Source: Methyloligella sp.
GTDB taxonomy: Bacteria; Pseudomonadota; Alphaproteobacteria; Rhizobiales; JALUTE01
Reading direction: 5' to 3'
NCBI GenBank assembly: GCA_027058255.1
Contig: JALUTE010000490.1
Coordinates: 1 to 7,529 of the forward strand
DNA: 7,529 bases
In this document: one piece after another, positions 1-7,000 of the stretch
Layout: every line of letters starts with the position of its first letter
How positions within the stretch are numbered: position 1 is the stretch's first letter
Notes under the pieces: model-generated
What the model was told of the DNA's origin: nothing
The model's input: only the letters and a program-made list of their open reading frames with translations
Databases searched by the model: none
Program-made: the position numbers and the translations under genes

Positions 1-111
1 GTCGGCGCAGCAATCACCGCCGAGATCGGCCGCCTTGACAGGGGTCAGCATCATGCCGCCCAAAACAAGGCTCGCCGCGGCGGTGATGGCAAAGCGACTG
101 GACGTCTTCAT
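1..111 (-). CDS. Probable porin, N-terminal fragment (truncated by window edge)
   Basis: Only the first 37 codons lie in the window. They encode an export signal: a basic n-region (MKTSSR), a hydrophobic core (FAITAAASLVLGGMML) and a likely signal peptidase I site after TPVKA. The mature protein begins ADLGGDCCAD, which I recognise as the start of alphaproteobacterial porins of the Hyphomicrobiales type. These trimeric outer-membrane beta-barrels let small solutes through, and a short coiled coil usually follows this motif. The barrel itself is outside the window, so the assignment rests on the leader alone. An in-frame ATG five codons upstream (position 126) has a good GGAG six bases before it and would add MIGGL. 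I prefer 111 because it gives the more normal n-region, but its own ribosome site (GGGGGA) is weaker. The gene has the same orientation as the sigma/protease operon but is separated from it by over 500 bases, so it is probably its own transcription unit. Confidence 0.7.
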   Translation of the reverse strand, partial: MKTSSRFAITAAASLVLGGMMLTPVKAADLGGDCCAD

Positions 112-282
112 GAGTCCCCCAATCATTTCCATCTCCACACTCTTGTTGATCCTAAGTCGATCCAAATTCGTTCCCTTGGGCGACGCGCGGCTGAGCGCGC
201 CGACACGCGGCGGTCTCGAAGATGCGGGCGCGCACTCGATGCGCCGGCGTTCGCGACCGAACTCGACTCGATACGGATACTG

Positions 283-297
283 ACGGGATGATCCCGT
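283..297. repeat. 15-bp perfect palindrome (possible operator)
   Basis: The sequence ACGGGAT-G-ATCCCGT is a perfect inverted repeat with 7-bp arms around one central base. The spacer is too short for a natural hairpin loop, so if it has a role it is more likely a protein-binding site than an RNA structure. It lies about 170 bases upstream of the porin start and could regulate that gene. No second copy was seen in the window. In GC-rich DNA a 7-bp inverted repeat can occur by chance. Confidence 0.25.
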
Positions 298-558
298 GCG
301 TTACGGAAGGTTTACAGGGTGTCCGCTTTCGCCGTGCCTTGGCCCATGAAGGGCACACGCACAGTACGACAACCCAACGCACGACTCGCTTGTGTGCCTC
401 CGGGATAGCCCTCGGTCGGAGAGTAAGCAATAGCCGTCTGCCTGCAACGTTGGAAAACGCGGCAACGCTGTTGCGGATTTGTCACGAAAGAGGCCTCAAG
501 GCCGCAATTGATTAAGGATTCGTAAAAATGTCCCGGCCCGGCGGGGGGCGATGATCTT

Positions 559-583
559 GCTTCGCCGCCGCAAAGGGCGAAGC
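559..583 (-). terminator. Hairpin downstream of the protease gene, possible terminator
   Basis: GCTTCGCC and GGCGAAGC form a perfect 8-bp stem with a 9-base loop, about 57 bases after the protease stop codon. On the minus strand no T-run follows directly; the nearest is five T at 528-524, about 30 bases beyond the stem. On the plus strand TTCGTTTT follows soon after, but there is no plus-strand gene to terminate. It may stop or protect the 3' end of the operon mRNA, but it is not a textbook intrinsic terminator. Confidence 0.3.
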
Positions 584-639
584 GATTCGTTTTGCCGCAG
601 GGCCGCGCTCACCATCCCCGCACCCCGGATGCGGCCCGT

Positions 640-2406
640 TCAGCGCCGTGCCGCCGCGCCTTGCAATGGGGGCCGTGAGGTGACGAGCGGCGCGAGCGCG
701 GCCGGCGGGTCGACCAGGCCATGGCCGAAAAGAGGATCGCGCCCGGGCGGGCCGAGATCGCGCGCGCTCGCGGTGAGCCGCTCGACAATGGCATCGGGGC
801 CGAGGGCCGGGCGGCGCTCGAGCAGCAGAGCGGCAATGCCGCTGACATGAGCGGCGGCCACGGAGGTTCCGCTGACCAATGCGAAGGTGCCGCCGGGCTT
901 GGCGGCGAGAACGTTCACGCCGGGCGCCGCGAGCGCAACATAGGCGCCGCGATTGGCCTTGTCATAGAGGCGATCCGCCGGGCCTGTGGCGGTGACCGCC
1001 AGCACCCGCGGATAGGCCGCCGGATAGGCCGGCGGCGCGCCTGCCCCCCGGTTGCCTGCTGCAGCGACGGCCAGGATCCCACGGCGGGCCGCCGCCTCGA
1101 GCACCGATCTGAACAAGGGATCGGCGGGCCCCGAAAAGCTGAGATTGAGAATGCGCGCGCCCTTCGCGATGGCCCAGCCCGTCCCCTTCAACAAGGCGAT
1201 CGAGCTGCCGGTCGCAGGCCCGCCATCGCCCGCGCGCCGGAACGCACGCACCGCAATCAGCTCGACCTCGGGAGCAATGCCCGTCAGGCGCCCGTGCCCC
1301 GCGATCAGGCTCGCCATGGCCGTGCCATGGGCCTCGCCCGGGGATGGGGGCGCGCCGCGCGCCGCCACCGTCTCGGCGAGAGCGTCGAACGCGGCAACCA
1401 CCCTCCCGGCCAGAACGGGATGAGTTGCATCGACGCCGGTGTCGATGAGGGCGACCTGAACGCCGCGCCCCTTGGCGAGCTTGTGCGCGCGGGCAATGGC
1501 AAGGCGCTCGAGGGCATATTGGCGCGGCGGCGCCTCGGATGCCCCCGGCCGCGCCAGCGAGGCTGGAGCATCGCCGGAAAGGCGATAGACGAAATTCGGC
1601 TGGGCGAAGAGCACGCGGGGGTCGGCCTGCAGGGCCGCGCGCACCGCCTCGACGTCTCGGCCCGGGGCGAAGGAGAAGCGGACGACCCGCTGACCGATGA
1701 GCGCCAGGCGGACATCGCCCACACGCACCAGGCCATGCGTCCTGGCGACCGCGTCGATGAGGGCGTCGGACGCCCCGAGCGGGAATGTCGCGAGCACCTC
1801 GCCCCGGCGGACGTCCGGCGCGGCGGCGGCATTCGCAGGCCGGGCCGGGCGGGGGCGTGCGGGCCTCCGGCTGGAGGGTCGTCGCGGCGGACGGCGGGAG
1901 ACGCACCGCCCGCGACGGAGCGCCGTGCCAGATGGGCATTTCGGCCGGCGGGTCGCGGGTGGATGGCGATGCCGGGGACGGGAGGTGCAGCGCCCGCGAT
2001 GGCGCTGCATGTTGGGTGGGCAGCGCTCGGGCCGGTGCGTGTGCGGCGGGCGGGGCGGCCGCGCTTCGATCGAAACGCAGAGCCGCCCGACCCGCACGGT
2101 GCCCCGCGGGCAGCGCCGCGTCTTCGGCTTGCGGCAGCGGCCATGGATGCGCACCGTTCCGCGCGGACAGCGCCGCGCCACGGGCACGCATCGCCTCCCC
2201 ACACGCCGCCACCCCTTGCGGCAGGGGCGCGTCTCGCTGCCCTGCCCGCTCTCGGGCACCTCCGGCGCCGTGATGATGCGCCCACGGTCCTCGCCAGGGC
2301 TGCGGGCCTCGGCCGGCCCAGCCGAAACGAGCGCCAACAGGGCGAGGGCGAGCGCCAGCGCCGCGAGACGCATCCCATGCCGTTCGGATCGGGCCGGCCC
2401 TGCCAC
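640..2406 (-). CDS. Secreted S8 subtilisin-like serine protease with N-terminal C-X10-C modules
   Basis: A 588-residue exported subtilase. The GTG start at 2406 is chosen because GGGAGG lies 8 bases before it and because it opens directly into a signal peptide (MAGPARSERHGMR, then an Ala/Leu core, cleavage near AEA at 32-34). Order of parts: five basic Cys modules at about 62-168, each with exactly ten residues between its two cysteines; an Arg/Pro-rich linker at 169-192; an I9/fervidolysin-like propeptide at about 198-278; and the peptidase domain at about 295-575. The full catalytic set is visible: Asp322 (IDTG), His360 (EAHGTAMAS), oxyanion Asn452 (AAAGN) and Ser515 (SGTSVAAAH), so it should be active. 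It is the third gene of an operon with a sigma and an anti-sigma factor, 19 nt behind the latter, and is expected to share the sigma-dependent promoter. A Cys-rich, very basic segment between signal peptide and propeptide is unusual for the family. Substrate is unknown; the co-encoded anti-sigma factor and the large Cys-module protein are candidates by inference. Confidence 0.93.
   Translation of the reverse strand: MAGPARSERHGMRLAALALALALLALVSAGPAEARSPGEDRGRIITAPEVPESGQGSETRPCRKGWRRVGRRCVPVARRCPRGTVRIHGRCRKPKTRRCPRGTVRVGRLCVSIEARPPRPPHTHRPERCPPNMQRHRGRCTSRPRHRHPPATRRPKCPSGTALRRGRCVSRRPPRRPSSRRPARPRPARPANAAAAPDVRRGEVLATFPLGASDALIDAVARTHGLVRVGDVRLALIGQRVVRFSFAPGRDVEAVRAALQADPRVLFAQPNFVYRLSGDAPASLARPGASEAPPRQYALERLAIARAHKLAKGRGVQVALIDTGVDATHPVLAGRVVAAFDALAETVAARGAPPSPGEAHGTAMASLIAGHGRLTGIAPEVELIAVRAFRRAGDGGPATGSSIALLKGTGWAIAKGARILNLSFSGPADPLFRSVLEAAARRGILAVAAAGNRGAGAPPAYPAAYPRVLAVTATGPADRLYDKANRGAYVALAAPGVNVLAAKPGGTFALVSGTSVAAAHVSGIAALLLERRPALGPDAIVERLTASARDLGPPGRDPLFGHGLVDPPAALAPLVTSRPPLQGAAARR
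1903..2223 (-). repeat. Five C-X10-C modules in the protease
   Basis: Five modules of 12 residues occur at protein positions 62-73 (CRKGWRRVGRRC), 80-91 (CPRGTVRIHGRC), 99-110 (CPRGTVRVGRLC), 129-140 (CPPNMQRHRGRC) and 157-168 (CPSGTALRRGRC). The cysteine spacing is identical in all five, and Gly and Arg positions are largely kept. Linkers are 6 to 18 residues long and rich in Arg, Pro and His. The same module recurs at the C-terminal end of the divergently transcribed large protein. Each pair probably forms a small disulfide loop after export. Confidence 0.85.
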
Positions 2407-2414
2407 GGCGCGCA

Positions 2415-2420
2415 CCTCCC
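2415..2420 (-). promoter_or_regulatory. Ribosome binding site that fixes the protease GTG start
   Basis: GGGAGG, in the purine stretch just after the anti-sigma stop, sits 8 bases before GTG at 2406. The nearest ATG (2373) lies 11 codons further in and has no comparable site. The far upstream ATG (2649) lies well inside the anti-sigma gene. Confidence 0.75.
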
Positions 2421-2425
2421 TCTCT

Positions 2426-3193
2426 TCAGCCGGCGCGGCCCACGAACCGCACCAGATCCCGCCGCGCCCTGAGCGCCTCGATCGCCTTGTCGATCTCCGC
2501 CTCGCCGAGGGCACCATCGGAGAGGCGGATCTCGAAGAAACCGCTTCCCGCCGGCCCGGAGACGATGCGCGCGCCCATGGGCTCCAGCAGAGCGGCGATG
2601 TCGGAAAGGCGCGCCCCGGGCGCGAACTGGACGAGAAGACGCGCACCATCGCGCTCGCCGCCCGTCTGCCTTTCCCCGGTCGCGGTCACATAGCTCTCGC
2701 CGCCCGGCGAGGCGCCCGGCCCCATGGCCAGAAGTCCGATCGCAACCGCCTGGCCAATCAGAAGGGCAAGCGCCGCAGCCGCCGCAAGGCCGCGGGCGGT
2801 GGGCGAAAGGCCGGAGACGAGGCTTGCGAGCCAGTCATCCAGCGCCGCCGCCAGGGCGCGAAGCCGGCCCGAGGCGCCAAGGCCGGCCCCAGAGGACTCG
2901 CCTGGCGCGGATCGCCCTTGGGCGGCACCGGCCCGCGCCTCCTCCTCCGCCTCGACCGCGCGCATCAGCCGCTCGAGCGCGGCGGGGTCCGGCGCGATGG
3001 CCTCGTTAGCAGCGATGACCGCCTCCTGCTCCTCGCGCACCCGCGCAAGCTGCGCCTCGGCCTCGGGATGGGCGGCGAGATAGCGCTCGACGGCGCGCCG
3101 CTCGGTGGGCTCGAGCCGCCCCGTCACATACCAGGGCAGCAGAGTCTCGATGTCGTCGCCATCGCGGCGCGTCCTGCTCGGCGTGTCGGTCAT
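2426..3193 (-). CDS. Single-pass membrane anti-sigma factor with propeptide-like periplasmic domain
   Basis: A 255-residue partner of the sigma factor encoded just upstream. The ATG at 3193 overlaps the sigma TGA stop as ATGA, with AGGGG six bases before it, so the two proteins are probably made by coupled translation. Residues 12-62 (including ETLLPWYVTGRLEPTERR and YLAAHPEAEAQL) are a typical cytoplasmic anti-sigma head. The zinc-binding His/Cys motif of ZAS proteins is absent; there is no Cys in the protein. A charged then Gly/Ser-rich linker (80-110) leads to one transmembrane segment at about 134-157. The periplasmic C-terminus, about 183-255, starts RLLVQFAPGARLSDIAALLE and ends DLVRFVGRAG. 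Its predicted beta-alpha-beta-beta-alpha-beta pattern resembles I9-type subtilase propeptides, including the one in the neighbouring protease. By family knowledge it holds the sigma factor at the membrane until a signal, often proteolysis, releases it. That the signal involves the co-encoded protease is inference. Confidence 0.85.
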   Translation of the reverse strand: MTDTPSRTRRDGDDIETLLPWYVTGRLEPTERRAVERYLAAHPEAEAQLARVREEQEAVIAANEAIAPDPAALERLMRAVEAEEEARAGAAQGRSAPGESSGAGLGASGRLRALAAALDDWLASLVSGLSPTARGLAAAAALALLIGQAVAIGLLAMGPGASPGGESYVTATGERQTGGERDGARLLVQFAPGARLSDIAALLEPMGARIVSGPAGSGFFEIRLSDGALGEAEIDKAIEALRARRDLVRFVGRAG

Positions 3194-3750
3194 GGCCATC
3201 CCCTGTCGATACCGGCCGCCTTCAGGAGCTCTGCGAGCTTCTTGCGGGCATGGAACATCCGTGTCTTCACCGTACCCTCCGGAATTCCGACAATCTCGGC
3301 GACCTCGCGCACCGAGCGCTCGTGATAGTAGACGAGATCGAGCACCTCGCGATGCTCCGGCGAGAGCCTGTCCAGGCACCGGCGCATCACCGCCCCCTTG
3401 TCGCGCTTGATGGCGTGCGTCTCGGGCGGATCGTCCGGGTCCGCAATGGCCTCGGCCATGCGCTCGTCCAGCCCCTCCTCGCGGCGGCGCCTGAGATGGC
3501 TGATCGCCTTGTTGCGGGCAATCGCCAGAATCCATGTGGCCGGCGTGGAGCGGCCGGAGAAGCGCTCCGCGTGGCGCCAGACGTCCAGAAACACCTCATT
3601 GGCAAGCTCCTCGGCAATCGCCTCGCTCGCGACGATCCGGTGAACGAAGCGCAGCACCCGCGCGTGATGGCGGGCGAACAGAGCCGCCAGCGCCGCCCGG
3701 TCGCGGTCCACGATGCGCTTCAAGAGCTCAACGTCGCAAGGCTCTTTCAA
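3190..3750 (-). CDS. ECF-family RNA polymerase sigma factor
   Basis: A 186-residue sigma70-family protein of the extracytoplasmic-function class, with only regions 2 and 4. Region 2 covers about 22-90: LFARHHARVLRFVHRIV, then NEVFLDVWRHAERF, then the promoter-melting and -10-binding part including TPATWILAIARNKAISHLRRR. Region 4 covers about 122-176 (RLSPEHREVLDLVYYHERS) and contains the helix-turn-helix VREVAEIVGIPEGTVKTRMFHAR, which reads the -35 box. The linker is acidic (DPDDPPETHA). It directs RNA polymerase to a small set of promoters and is expected to be held inactive by the membrane anti-sigma factor encoded next, with which it overlaps by four bases. The start is TTG at 3750: no in-frame ATG lies near, AGGA is 9 bases upstream, and the length fits the family. 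The promoter candidate upstream matches one in front of the divergent gene, suggesting autoregulation. Confidence 0.95.
   Translation of the reverse strand: MKEPCDVELLKRIVDRDRAALAALFARHHARVLRFVHRIVASEAIAEELANEVFLDVWRHAERFSGRSTPATWILAIARNKAISHLRRRREEGLDERMAEAIADPDDPPETHAIKRDKGAVMRRCLDRLSPEHREVLDLVYYHERSVREVAEIVGIPEGTVKTRMFHARKKLAELLKAAGIDRGWP
3200..3204 (-). promoter_or_regulatory. Ribosome binding site of the anti-sigma gene, inside the sigma gene
   Basis: AGGGG, six bases before ATG 3193, lies within the last codons of the sigma gene. It decides between ATG 3193 and ATG 3199; the latter would directly abut this site and is therefore unlikely. Confidence 0.6.
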
Positions 3751-3759
3751 CGGTCCGCA

Positions 3760-3763
3760 TCCT
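3760..3763 (-). promoter_or_regulatory. Ribosome binding site of the sigma gene (TTG start)
   Basis: AGGA (within AGGCAGGA) lies 9 bases before the TTG codon at 3750. The ATG that overlaps this stretch (3761-3759) is out of frame with the sigma gene. A modest ribosome site and a TTG start suggest low sigma factor synthesis per message. Confidence 0.5.
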
Positions 3764-3802
3764 GCCTGGTCGCACAGCCGGCCGCGCCACCTTGCCTTCT
3801 TG

Positions 3803-3828
3803 GTCGCGCCAGCCCTCGTTCCGGTTCA
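3803..3828 (-). promoter_or_regulatory. ECF-type promoter of the sigma/anti-sigma/protease operon
   Basis: On the minus strand, TGAACC (3828-3823) is followed after exactly 16 bases by CGAC (3806-3803). The GAAC-core -35 and CG-containing -10 are the general form of ECF promoters. The transcription start would fall near 3797, giving a leader of about 45-50 bases before the TTG codon. The same layout is found facing the divergent gene, which argues for one sigma factor reading both. Confidence 0.6.
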
Positions 3829-3868
3829 CAATCCAACACCGGAACTCACGTTTATGTTATTCTATCAG

Positions 3869-3886
3869 GCAAAGTTTGCGATATCG
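3869..3886. repeat. Two overlapping small palindromes in the divergent region
   Basis: GCAAA-G-TTTGC (3869-3879) and CGATATCG (3879-3886) share one base. They lie in the AT-richer middle of the 257-base divergent spacer, between the two opposed ECF promoter candidates. This is a sensible place for a regulator that acts on both directions. Each palindrome is short enough to be chance, so the call is weak. Confidence 0.25.
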
Positions 3887-3917
3887 GCGTGCCGGAGGGC
3901 CGGGAAAGGCCAGGCAT

Positions 3918-3943
3918 TGAACCTCTCGCACTGCTCTCGCGTC
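3918..3943 (+). promoter_or_regulatory. ECF-type promoter of the large exported-protein gene
   Basis: TGAACC (3918-3923) is followed after exactly 16 bases by CGTC (3940-3943), the same -35 hexamer and spacer length as the promoter candidate for the sigma operon. The 16 spacer bases themselves are not alike, which suggests conservation of the two contact boxes and not a recent duplication. Transcription would start near 3950, leaving a leader of about 58 bases with GAGGAG at 3993-3998. Confidence 0.65.
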
Positions 3944-3969
3944 CAATGTTGCAGAGCGTCGCATCGACA

Positions 3970-4007
3970 AGAGCGGCTCTCGTAAGACAACCGAGGAGCA
4001 AAGAGCC
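3970..4007 (+). promoter_or_regulatory. Leader of the large gene: ribosome site in a possible hairpin loop
   Basis: GAGGAG at 3993-3998 is a strong ribosome site with a 9-base spacer to ATG 4008. GGCTCT (3975-3980) can pair with AGAGCC (4002-4007), which touches the start codon and leaves the ribosome site in a 21-base loop. GGCTCT can instead take part in a local AGAGC-G-GCTCT inverted repeat (3970-3980). The ribosome site is well supported; the structure is short and speculative. Confidence 0.4.
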
Positions 4008-7000
4008 ATGACATTTCCCACACCCATCGCGGCAGGCACGCGCGGCCGAGGGGCCGGGCCCGCATTGCCGTCATGCGCGCGGGCGCCAACCTGTCCGCTT
4101 ATTCTCCAGACGCTGATCACATTCATCGGCCTCATCGCGGCGCTCGCCGCATCGGTGCTCGCCTTCTCCGCACGCGCCGAGGCCCAGGAGGCTGCCCCCG
4201 GCCTGGTTTCGAGCGGCGACCTCGCCGTCACCGGCTTTTCCGGCACGGTGGACCGGGGCGGCCAGACATTCATCAATCCTGATGGCGCCTCCCTCAAGGT
4301 GTTCGACGTCTCCGGGCGCGGCCCGGCGCGCGGCCAGCTCGTCGACGCGCCGGTGAAATTCGAGGCCTTCGCCCGCGACATCGGCCAGGTGTTCGGCATC
4401 ACCTTCGACAATGCCAGCCCGCCCAACATCTATGTCACCGCCAGCTCGGCGCACGGCCTGCAGATCGTCATTCCCGACAACAATGGCGACGGCATCCCCG
4501 AGCGGGTGAAGACCGGCCAGCCGGGCGCCATGTTCATGGACGGCCAGTGGGGCACCGCCAAGGGCGGCGGGCCCGGCACGGTCTGGCGGATCGACGGGCG
4601 CACCGGCGAGATCACCCTGTTCGCCAACATCCAGACCGGGGGCGAGCCCAATAGCGGGCCTGGCCTTGGCAACATCACCTTCGATCCGGCCCATTTCCAG
4701 CTCTATGTCTCCGACCTCGACACCGGCATCATCCATCGCCTCGACCTGGCGGGCAACGATCTCGGCACCTTCGATCATGGCGTGCAGGGGCGCCCGGCCG
4801 CCGGGCTCGACGTCGTCATGCTCGACCCGACACGGCGCATGAACATCCAGGATGCCGCCTTCGACTCGGAGAACTCGGACACCTGGGGGCTTGCCGACAT
4901 TCGCCGGCGGGTCTGGGGGCTGGCCTATTACGAGGGCCGGCTTTACTACGCCGTGGCCGACGGGCCCCAGATCTGGTCGGTCGGCGTGAATCCGGACGGC
5001 AGCTTCGCCGCCGATGCCCGCATCGAGATTCAGCAGGTGCCCGGCGGCTTTCCCGTCTCCGACATCCTGTTCACCCCGCGCGGGCGCATGATCCTCGCCC
5101 AGCGCGGCGGCATTCTCGCAAGCCACGACTACAGCCAGTATCACACGCCCAAGCTCGACCGCGTGCTGCGCTACCACCGCGACGAGAACGGCGCCTGGGT
5201 GCAGGAGCCGGAGGAATACGCCATCGGCTTTCCCAAGGACCACAAGAACGCGTCGGGCGGCGTCGGGCTCGCCTGCGACGGCACGCTGTGGAGCACGGGC
5301 GATGCGCTCAGGAACGACCCCGCCCTCGCCGATCGCCTGACGCCGGGCGGGCCGCTCGTCGTGCATGGCCTGCAAGGCAACAAGGTCTCGCTCGTGCGCC
5401 CGCGCAACGTGCCGCCCTGGGCTGCCTGGTTCATCGACTATGACGGCCAGTTCGCCGATCCCGAGAAGGCCGGCCATGTGGGCGACGTGGAGGTCTATCG
5501 CGACTGCAAGGGCGGACGGGCCGAAAGCTGGCCTGGCTGGACGCCCATTCCCGAATGGTCGCCGCCCGAAGGTTGGGTGCCGCCCACCTGGTGGCCCAGG
5601 ACGCCCGATCTCGACATTCAGAAGATCGCCAGCCAGTGCGTGGCGGACCCCGCGCATCCGGGCAGCTATCTGTGCACCTACACCATCGTGGTGACGAATG
5701 TCGGCGCCGCCGATTTCGTCGGCCATATCCAGGTGAGCGACAATGTGCCGGCGGGTGCGGTGTTCGTGCCGCCACCGGGAGGCTCGATCCCGTGGAACTG
5801 CGGCCAGCCGGGCGGGCCTGGCACGAGCGTCGACTGCTCGTCCGTGAATGTGGAGACCCTGCATCCGGGCGAGGCCGAGACTCTGGAGATCACCATCCGG
5901 GTCGATCCGCCCTTCGCCGAGAACAGGATCCCGAACTGTGCGGAGATTCTCAATCCGGACGATCCGCATGGCAATAACGAGGCCTGCGACGACGGCACGC
6001 TGCCGCGTCCCGATCTCGACATCCAGAAGACCTTCGATCAGTGCGTCCTCGAGGCGGGTGGCTGGCGCTGCTTTTTCTGGATCGACATCACCAATGTCGG
6101 CGCGGCGCCCTATACGGGACCGCTGCATGTGGTCGAGAACGTGCCTGCGGGTACCATTTTCGGCGGCATTGCGGCCTCGAGCTCGCCCGGTTGGGGCTGC
6201 ATTGGCGGGCCGCCCATCGAGTGCACGCTGCCCATGCCTCCGGGCGTCACCATCCCTCCGCTCGGGAGCGAATGGCTCTATCTGAGCATCATCGTGCCCT
6301 TTGGCCCACCAGGGGGTCCGCAACCGGGACCGTTCGAGAACTGCGTTGCGCTCGGCGCTCCGACCCATGCGGGCGATCCGCAAGCTCCCGGTGTCAACCA
6401 GGCCTGCACGCCGTTCGACATCCCGCGGCCCATCCCGCTGATGGGGCCGGGCGGACCGAAGCCGGCGCCGAAGACGCAAGCCTTCTGCCCGCGGGGCTGG
6501 ACGCGCTTCGCGAGCACGGCCTCGGTGCCGAAGGGCTGGGAGAGCCGGACCATCGGCGAGGGCGCGAGTGCGATCGTGTGCGCGCGGCCGAAGCGGCTTC
6601 CGCCTCCGCCACCTCCGCCGCCCGTGCCCCCGCAGACCCCGAAATGTCCTGCGGGCTGGCAACCGGTGACCCCGGGCGCAATCCCGTCCGGCTGGAAGGT
6701 GATGGTGCTCGACGGCATCCGTCCCGATGGCACGCGCTATGGCCTCTATTGCGCCAAGCCGCGCCCGAGGGGCCCGAAATGCCGCGCCGGCGAGACGGCC
6801 TTCCCGCGGCGCAGCGCCGTGCCTTCGGGCTGGACCTGGCGGCGTGTGCGCAGGCACGGGCGCACCATCTATTGCGCCAGGCCGAAACCCTTCCGCCCCC
6901 AATGCCCGAAGGGGTGGAAGAAGGTCTCCGGGCCTGGTGCGGTGCCGCCTGGCTGGCAGGTGATCGTCGTCGATGGCATCCGCCCCGATGGGAAGCGCTT

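Larger units (their letters stand above)
112..639. other. Intergenic region, no convincing gene
   Basis: About 530 bases lie between the end of the protease gene and the porin start. Short open frames on both strands (for example 222-515 plus and 152-430 minus) give Arg-rich low-information peptides without a recognisable domain or ribosome site, so I do not call them. The stretch is less GC-rich around 420-530 than the genes on either side, as expected for a promoter-bearing spacer. The porin promoter must lie here. The only sigma70-like pair I could find is weak (minus strand, TTGCAG at 447-442 and TACTCT at 425-420, 16-base spacer) and would imply a leader of about 300 bases. A palindrome and a hairpin are listed separately. 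Confidence 0.6.

Noticed and set aside
420..447. Sigma70-like promoter on the minus strand (TTGCAG, 16 bases, TACTCT) for the porin
   Set aside because: The -10 match is poor and the implied leader is about 300 bases; kept only as a note in the spacer entry.
152..515. Small open frames (152-430 minus, 222-515 plus) in the long spacer
   Set aside because: They overlap each other, have no ribosome site or domain, and read as translated non-coding sequence.
721..2472. A 583-codon plus-strand open frame across the protease gene
   Set aside because: It lies antisense to a protease with a complete catalytic set; its peptide is low-information and shows no motif.
2407..2649. N-terminal extension of the protease to ATG 2649
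   Set aside because: It overlaps the anti-sigma sensor domain, reads as random Ser/Arg-rich sequence and would bury the signal peptide.
1697..3325. A 542-codon plus-strand open frame across protease, anti-sigma and sigma genes
   Set aside because: It crosses three well-supported minus-strand genes and looks like an antisense shadow, very rich in Arg and Gly.
3194..3535. N-terminal extension of the anti-sigma factor to ATG 3535
   Set aside because: It overlaps most of sigma region 4 in another frame and has no family similarity; the ATGA-coupled start at 3193 fits better.
5428..5433. Another TGAACC on the minus strand
   Set aside because: It lies inside the large gene and has CACG, not CG(T/A)C, at the 16-base distance; probably chance.
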